Below, piece by piece: positions 41,382-41,580 of a stretch of 41,580 nt of DNA. The stretch spans positions 1-41,580 of the forward strand of contig PSPW01000011.1 of the NCBI GenBank assembly GCA_004195615.1, given 5' to 3'. Position numbers and translations under genes: made by a program. A model generated the notes under the pieces. That model made no database searches and was not told where the DNA came from. It saw nothing but the letters and a program-made list of their open reading frames with translations. The stretch is from Methanobacteriota archaeon (GTDB taxonomy: Archaea > Thermoplasmatota > Poseidoniia > Poseidoniales > Thalassarchaeaceae). Within the stretch, counting starts at the first letter, position 1. Every line of letters begins with the position of its first letter.

Positions 41382-41410
41382 CCCTAGCGTGGTATATGCC
41401 ACGCTACCCT
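41382..41410. repeat. 29-bp repeat, copy 2, with hairpin
   Basis: Same-orientation partner of 40789-40817. Here AGCGTGG and CCACGCT form a perfect 7-bp stem around TATATG, so this copy is the better hairpin. It lies in the gap between the one-helix gene and the partial gene at the right edge. Confidence 0.6.
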
Positions 41411-41492
41411 CTGTATCGATGGTTGTGCAATGGGCTTCCCTCTGTATCTATGTCGGGAATAGCCTCAATTAGTCCGGTGAATGCGTCGCGCC

Positions 41493-41580
41493 ATGGAAGA
41501 TGCTCCATTTGAAGATGAAACAATCCCCGACGACGATGAGAAGCGGATGATGTTCATCGGGATCGGCGCAGTCGGCATCA
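41493..41580 (+). CDS. Partial gene running off the right edge
   Basis: An open frame starting at ATG 41493 (or ATG 41481, four codons earlier) encodes MEDAPFEDETIPDDDEKRMM followed by FIGIGAVGI, at which point the window ends. An acidic N-terminus leading into a hydrophobic stretch suggests a membrane protein with a short cytoplasmic start. The product cannot be named from 29 codons. Confidence 0.45.
   Translation, partial: MEDAPFEDETIPDDDEKRMMFIGIGAVGI

Noticed and set aside
1-41580. CRISPR array, rRNA genes, insertion sequences or transposase
   Set aside because: I saw no regularly spaced direct repeats, no rRNA-like conserved blocks and no transposase or integrase motif in any long frame.

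Overview
The window looks like a chromosomal segment from a Thermoplasmata-related euryarchaeon, most likely a marine Poseidoniia (Marine Group II) or a close relative. I infer this from gene content: ribosomal protein L15e, an aIF1A-RIO1-KH cluster and DUF63 are archaeal; an eleven-subunit complex I without NuoE/F/G, very large secreted proteins with a subtilisin-like protease, and a methylcrotonyl-CoA carboxylase set fit a protein- and amino-acid-degrading marine heterotroph. No rRNA gene or complete tRNA is present, so the placement is inference.

Layout. (1) 1-1813: tandem palindromes, a small Cys/His protein, a markedly GC-rich island (about 420-1402) with an unrecognised minus-strand gene and a tRNA-3'-end-like sequence, then a ParB/SerK-like protein. 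(2) 1837-2771: a near-palindromic TATA element that could serve both directions, rpl15e and a PRC-barrel protein. (3) 2831-17388: five exported or membrane-anchored proteins, three of them very large (1463, 1494 and 894 aa), including an S8 protease; three share the plan signal peptide - beta-sandwich repeats - one C-terminal membrane helix - short cytoplasmic tail. (4) 17476-29357: nuoABCDHIJKLMN in order, mostly touching or overlapping, coding a proton-pumping respiratory complex whose electron donor is not shown by the window. (5) 29401-32874: aIF1A, RIO1 kinase, a KH-domain (Dim2/Pno1-like) protein and a DUF63 membrane protein, linking translation initiation with small-subunit maturation. 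(6) 32942-37432: carboxyltransferase, enoyl-CoA hydratase, biotin carboxylase and biotin carrier, best read as a leucine-degradation unit. (7) 37433-41580: a more variable end with small AT-rich genes, a lipoprotein hydrolase, an aquaporin-like channel lacking the usual selectivity arginine, and two 29-bp repeats flanking a one-helix membrane protein.

How it could fit together (inference): extracellular proteolysis yields peptides and amino acids, leucine carbon goes through methylcrotonyl-CoA carboxylase, and reducing power enters the Nuo-like complex. Points most worth a second look: the surface-protein block with its cytoplasmic zinc-ribbon and W-D-W tails; lineage-type insertions in NuoH and NuoI and the missing NuoA glutamate; the in-frame stop that separates biotin carboxylase from the biotin carrier and overlaps a strong Shine-Dalgarno; the eIF1A-like acidic tail; and the GC-rich island beside a tRNA-like end. 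Starts here favour an AGGTGA-type ribosome-binding site inside operons and apparently leaderless starts behind TATA boxes.
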